This document shows positions 43,401 through 48,040 of a stretch of DNA of 48,040 nucleotides, piece after piece (positions within the stretch are counted from its first letter, which is position 1; every line of letters begins with the position of its first letter). A model generated the notes under the pieces. That model saw only the letters and a list, made by a program, of their open reading frames with translations, did no database searches and was not told the DNA's origin. A program made the translations under genes and the position numbers. Source of the stretch: Brachionus koreanus (lineage: Eukaryota; Rotifera; Eurotatoria; Ploima; Brachionidae); the NCBI GenBank assembly GCA_016987375.1, contig PJRA01000011.1:166042-214081 (forward strand), written 5' to 3'.

Positions 43401-44705
43401 TTTTAAGCGTTGAATTAGTAAAAATGTAAATTCAATTTCTATTTTTTTAACTTTGATTTAAATTTCAGAAACTTAATATTTTAATTGATAATCAACCATG
43501 TATTGAGTTAGACCTTTGATCTTTTTAATTGAGTTGAAATATATTAAAATTTTTACTATTTTTAGTTTATTGTTGAAAAGTTCTAAGATCAATATCTTAT
43601 TTTTTAAATTACGAGCAAATAACAATAATTTTAAAACATTACTTTTATTTTTTCAGCAAATGTGAAAAGAATATTAAAGCATTCCTCTAGTCTGAAACAT
43701 ACAGGGTCTTCACAGAAATAATGTGCCAATTTTAAATTCCACTCTTCAAATTTGTTTTCTTTATTTTTGAGCTCGTTGATATTTTTTACAGCAATCTTTA
43801 AAAAACAAAAAAATAAGCTTCTTTTAGTTAAATATATACCCAATTCCAACTTTAAAAAAATCCTTTAGATCACTCATTGAATTGACACAGAATAGTTGTT
43901 CATATAAATGCTTGACTCGGTTCGCAAAAGTAAAAAAATCGCTTACAAACATTTCAGTTTGAATGCTTAAAACATCTTTAAGATTTGAGATTATTTCATC
44001 AGGCAAAACCAAAAGTTCTTTTTTTTGTATAGCTAATTTCTTTTTAAGAGATTTGATATTTAAAAATTCTAATTGTTTTTGTAAGCTTACCTGAACAATT
44101 AGTTGTAGAAGTGTAATTGAAGTTTGGTTAGATTTTATGTCGCATAGTTTATTTAGTGAGGTCAGTTTGAATCCTGCGGCATTGCCAGAATAGGAACCCT
44201 TTTATATTGATAAAAATATATTTTATATTAAAAAAAAAACAAAATACATGATTTAGAAAATTTCCGGCTTTGCAAATAAAAAGCAAAATTTGAGGTAAAT
44301 TTTTGTTTTCATAAATGACCCGACAGGCATTTATTATTGATTCAAATGTCTTATTGAAAAAGTAAACTTGATTGCAAAATTCTTCCTTAACCACCAGGCA
44401 TTCAACACGTAGCTTGTAACTGGCCAAAATATATAAATTATCCTAAATTACTTTAATATTAATATTAATACTTGGGAATTTTTATCAGTTTCAATAAGAA
44501 TTTTTCAGCTTGACCAAGTTTTTCTGTATCGCCACAAAAATTATTCAAAATTTCAATCTTAATTTAAAAAAATTAGATTTTGTGTTTAAATTAAATCTTT
44601 TTTACCTCATTAGCATCAGGTAGTATTTTAAGCAATGCTTCAAAGTTTTCCAAGCCAAACAGTTGATTGTTTCCAACTAAGTTTTCACAAATTTCATCCG
44701 TATCA
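40466..44705 (-). CDS. INF2-like formin, 3' part (C-terminal half of FH2 plus tail)
   Basis: Formins nucleate and elongate unbranched actin filaments through the FH2 dimer. Exons seen: 44705-44606, 44557-44472, 44419-44248, 44198-43851, 43795-43643 and 41557-40466 (stop TAA at 40466-40468), with phases consistent. FH2 landmarks are ALLKILPDANE, CGDTEKLGQAEKFLLKLIKI, YKLRVECLVV, NLPQILLFICKAGNFLNHGS, GFKLTSLNKLCDIKSNQTS and LAHYFCEDPVCFRLEECF. YKLRVEC and the CED motif are closest to inverted formin INF2 in my comparison. The N-terminal half of FH2, FH1 and any DID lie beyond 44705, mostly outside the window. The last exon encodes a ~360-residue Ser/Lys/Asn-rich, probably disordered tail. I saw no clear WH2/DAD motif in it. 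The direct join of exon 5 to the tail exon (2.1-kb intron) fits in phase, but an extra small exon cannot be excluded. Confidence 0.85.
43040..43375 (+). mobile_element. Probable LINE 3' end with AAT microsatellite tail
   Basis: A plus-strand frame at 43075-43323 contains IKTQYALRNVNDYLFLLKRK and FDYFYSNFINQ. These resemble the C-terminal tail of some non-LTR retrotransposon proteins. The stop is followed at once by 'cgcctaaatggcg' (a small hairpin) and then AATAATAAT repeats to about 43367, a typical retroelement end. It lies antisense in the last formin intron. The match is by pattern only. Confidence 0.4.
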
Positions 44706-44979
44706 CTTTAAAATGAACAATTTAATTCTAATTTAAATTATTAAAATTAGAAAAACTTTTTTTTCTCACAATATAAAAACAAGCAGTCATAAAATTTAAC
44801 TTAACTTCAAAGGTTAGATATTAAATTGCAATTTTAAAAATACTTAATCTAGATCTTTGGTTAATATTTCATTTTTAACAAAATTTTATATTCAATTAAT
44901 CGTTTACTAAATCATATTTTTAAAAAATAAAAAGCTTAATTCTTATAAATTTATACAGAGTAAACTATATATTTACATA

Positions 44980-46165
44980 TTGTATGTGTATCTGAGACTT
45001 GGTGTTCCGAGTCCTGAATACCGTGTATATCTGGATATACTGTTTACCGAAGAGACAGAACGAGACATGGAGGTAGGGTATGTATATATGTGAGAGAAGA
45101 TCTCTGTTCGATGGAAGTGACATGGTGTTGAACAGATATGGTGTGGAGTTTGTTGGTTGGATGCATGTACAGCCCAGGAGTAATGGTTCTATTACTCTGT
45201 GAGTGAATGATTCATTAAAGGAGACATGGAAAATGATAGAAAATAAAATATATTATAATGTGGTATTCTGTGGAGATTTCAATTTTCCAGATATCAGCTG
45301 GACTAAGATGGCGAAAATGCTAGTGGAGAGAATGAAATGCGGTTTTGGAAGGCTTAGATGAAGCGTTTGATTCATTGTGTTGATTTTCCAACCTTTTTAC
45401 ATGAAAAAAACGGAGATTCCAGCTTATTGGACCTATTGTAAGCGAGTGAGCTTGAGAGAGTTCTGGAAGTGAGGGGTTTGCTACCACTAGGTGAAGCCGA
45501 GTTAAAATGGAAATTTGTTATGAAAGATGTGACCACAATGTTTTCGAAAAAAAAAGAAAAAACGTAAGAAAAGCTGAACTGGAAAAAAGAATTTGTTGGA
45601 CGGAATATTAATGAATATAATGCAAGTTTTCTTAATGAGTATCTACGAGAATATGAGAGACATGTAAAGAGATAGAATTTGCGCAAAAGTAAAAAATGGA
45701 TGAACTATGAGGCGAAAATAGTGATAAAACTTAAGCATCAAGCTTGTTAAAAAAAGTTCTCGTGAAATAAATTAATGATTATTGAAAAGCATGGAGAGAG
45801 TTAAAACAGAAATTTAAAAATTTAAAATCGGATTATGAGAACAGATTCTCTAAAAAAGCAAAAAGTGATCCGAAACTAATTTATGCTTATTTAAGAAGCA
45901 AAATGGGAGTAAAGGAAGAAATAACTATGTTAAAAACAAAAGAGGGTGAAGTAAGGAGTGACAAAAAATTGATTGCTGAATTGTTGAATAATCAGTTTTC
46001 CAATGCCATTGAAGATAATTTACGCAGAATCATTATAGACAGGAAAGATTGGAAAAGAGCAAATGTGTCGCCGATCTAAAAAAAAGAAGTAAACTAGAGC
46101 CTGTTAATTATTGACCCGTTTCACTTACATCAGTTGAATGTAAAGTTCTTGAAAGTATTAAATGA
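44980..46165 (+). mobile_element. CR1/L2-like LINE pseudogene (endonuclease to start of reverse transcriptase)
   Basis: Reading across frameshifts, the plus strand gives VSETWCSES, GYTVYRRDRTRHGG, VCIYVREDLCS, FCGDFNFPDISW (apurinic endonuclease), SLLDLL, YAYLRSKMGVKEEITMLKTK, LLNNQFSNAI and DWKRANVSPI. It ends with KLEPVNY, PVSLTSVECKVLES, the entry to the reverse transcriptase. About 80 residues are deleted before DWKRANVSPI. The element then stops, so the catalytic palm is absent. There are many stops. It stands upstream of the visible formin exons, antisense to them, probably in a formin intron. Confidence 0.85.
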
Positions 46166-46655
46166 TTTTTTGATTCCTAAACAAAAAAGTATAAAAAAAT
46201 TTTTTTTGTTTTTTTATTATAATAAAGACTCTTGATAAAAGTATAAATGTATAAAGATAATGTATAAACTTTACACTAGGATAACATAAATATATTTAAT
46301 TTACTTAAAATATCAAGATTTCTTTTCGAAAATTGAACATTTTATGAAAAAAAATATTAAAATTTCTTATATTCTTACTTTTTTCCAAAAAGTATTTTTA
46401 TTTAGTAGTATTTAGTGGTCTCAGAATTACTGACATGTCGTTATTTTCGAAATTTTTTTTTCTGCTTTTAGTGTCATTTAACACTGAGAGGTCGAAGTAA
46501 TTTTTCGACCCATTTCATTTGGCACGTTTTTATACTTTTTTTCAATTAAATAAATTATTTTGTATGAAAAATTAAATAATTTTATAATGTTTTTGATTTA
46601 AGATGTGATTGAAATAAAAATTATAAAATAAAATTAAATTATTTGAATAAATTAA

Positions 46656-46734
46656 ATTAAATTTATTGAATAAAAAATAAAGAAAGGAAGTAACAAAAAG
46701 GGTTCAAAAGATTCCTCCGGTCTTTGAATATTAA
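46656..46734 (+). repeat. Right copy of the dispersed ~80-bp repeat
   Basis: Direct-orientation match to 32-110, with about ten differences over 79 bases. The shared core is 'ggttcaaaaga' followed by 'cctccggt' and a T-rich end. Confidence 0.7.
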
Positions 46735-47930
46735 CTAATTTAATTTTTTTAAATTATAAACTGATTTTAACTAAGAGATTATATTATGTGTTGACTTAAA
46801 CAGCTTTGGTTAGAGTTTAAATAATAATATTAAAACACTAATAGTAGGCAAATACATTAGAACATAATTAATAAAAGTCTAAATGCTATAAGTTTAGATT
46901 TTTTATATCTAGCTTGTTTAAGCAACAGATTAAATTTTGAATTTAACTAAATATTTGAAAAAAGTTTAAGCTGAAAGATAGTCTCAACTTAATTTTAGAA
47001 ATTATTGTCCAGTTTATCATTTACTTTTCGGAATAAAAGTTTTTTTATTTGCAGGCTTAAATATCCTATTGAAATAAAAAAAATCTAACTAGAGAAATTT
47101 TAAATAAATTGAGGTTTTTCAAATCATAAACTCTTGTTTATCAAAAACTAAATTTTTTAGGTCTTAAAGTTGAAAAATTTGGTTTTTTAACAAAAAATAC
47201 TTGGTAAAGTTTAAAAAAAGATTCCAGAGCCTAATTACTTAAATAATTAATTGTATTATAGATAGACTGTCAAACAAATATAATTTTTTTCTATCTTTTA
47301 TTGAAATTTGCGTGAAATTATTCTAGAATTTTTGAATTTTGATCATAAATGTACTTTTTTTACCAATTTATCTTTAAATTTTAATTTTTTCATGAGGTCA
47401 GCATTTTTATTAGATAAACTACAGACTATTTTAAACTTAAAGAGTCTGCTTTTTGCAGAATCTTAATCTTAAGGTAAGAAATTTTGCATCTTTTTAAAAC
47501 AACTAAAATATAAAAATTTAGATTTTAAACCTTATTATTTTTAATAAACGATAAATTTTATTTTTCATTTTTATTTTTCTCATAAAAACTCTTGCTACTC
47601 GGAACCCTTTATTCTATCTAAATAAGTTTTTTGATTTAATTTGATTTAATTCATCAAGTTATTTCAATATTGGATACCAGTTTAATGGTTATTTACGTTT
47701 TTGGCCTCACAGTCGAATGATATTGATACAAAAAATGAAAGCTAGGTGCGTGGTGATTTTAGCTTAAAATTGCCTATTTTTGAAAATCACATCGTTCCAA
47801 TTTAATATTCACTGTTTAATGAAAGTGCATTTTTAATGATTCTTTAGACTTTGGCGATCCATTTTTCTAGTTAAAACTATTTCATAAAGCTAACCATCAA
47901 CAATTTGTATTAATTAAAGAACGGACTAAA
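46735..47930. other. Gene-free stretch near the right edge
   Basis: AT-rich sequence without a recognisable exon, RNA gene or repeat. If the formin gene continues upstream, this is probably part of a long intron of it. Confidence 0.4.
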
Positions 47931-47931
47931 A

Positions 47932-48040
47932 GCCCGTATAGCCGAGTGGTTTGTGTGTTAGTCATGGAAGCAGAGGGTGGAGGGTTCAAAACCCACTGAG
48001 GGTGGAAAAATCTTCAAAATGTCTCTGCAATACGGGGCGC
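47932..48040 (+). mobile_element. tRNA-derived SINE head, cut by the window edge
   Basis: 'tagccgagtgg' at 47939-47949 fits the polymerase III A box, and 'ggttcaaaacc' near 47983-47993 fits the B box, at tRNA-like spacing. The start 'gcccgtatagccgag' recalls Ser/Leu-type tRNAs. The anticodon arm is not convincing and tRNA-unrelated sequence continues to the end, so a SINE is more likely than a tRNA gene. It differs from the SINE at 17520-17722. Confidence 0.65.

Noticed and set aside
45372..45686. 104-codon minus-strand open frame
   Set aside because: Antisense shadow of the LINE endonuclease/linker region, which reads clearly on the plus strand.
47932..48040. A functional tRNA gene at the right edge
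   Set aside because: A and B boxes are present, but acceptor and anticodon stems do not form at the right distances. A SINE head fits better.
1..48040. CRISPR array, bacterial operon or viral genome
   Set aside because: No regularly spaced direct repeats, and genes are spliced with animal domain types. The LINE and DNA transposon remnants are ordinary eukaryotic mobile elements.

Overview
This is a eukaryotic (animal) genomic window that is very AT-rich and intron-rich. Five protein-coding loci can be supported, and each is recognised through metazoan protein families. Introns follow GT-AG rules. The dense mix of degraded Tc1/mariner/pogo transposons and non-LTR retrotransposon (LINE) fragments points to an invertebrate. 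A spiralian such as a brachionid rotifer is my guess from composition and family content, but nothing in the sequence proves the taxon. One 54-base run of N marks an assembly gap inside an intron.

Layout. 1-1510 (+): the last exon of a CYFIP (Sra-1/PIR121) subunit of the WAVE complex, with its 5' part outside the window. 1668-7430 (+): complete five-exon GUF1/LepA (mitochondrial elongation factor 4), whose introns carry a foldback element, a LINE reverse-transcriptase remnant and a mariner remnant. 7431-11468: transposon debris (a pogo/Tigger internal-deletion copy and a LINE reverse transcriptase). 11469-12268 (-): two-exon membrane-anchored CAP/SCP-domain protein. 12269-14990: a mariner fragment abutting a Tc1-like fragment. 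14991-38472 (-): one 17-exon gene for a giant type I membrane protein. 38473-40465: intergenic, no gene seen. 40466-44705 (-): the 3' part of an INF2-like formin (C-terminal half of FH2 plus a long disordered tail). 44980-48040: a CR1/L2-like LINE pseudogene, a repeat that also occurs at the left edge of the window, and a tRNA-derived SINE head cut by the right edge.

The most interesting object is the giant gene. Assembled exon by exon it gives 12,750 coding bases (4,249 residues) with all 16 splice phases consistent. The product has a signal peptide, about 65 EGF repeats, one C-type lectin domain, a run of roughly ten diverged copies of an unrecognised ~100-residue module (helix with a Trp motif plus long beta strands, possibly SEA-like), one transmembrane helix and a ~120-residue tail. 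Several neighbouring EGF repeats carry complementary odd cysteines, which suggests disulfides between repeats. Retention of the last-but-three intron would give a secreted form.

The genes do not form a pathway. CYFIP and the INF2-like formin both act on actin, but their co-location is probably chance.
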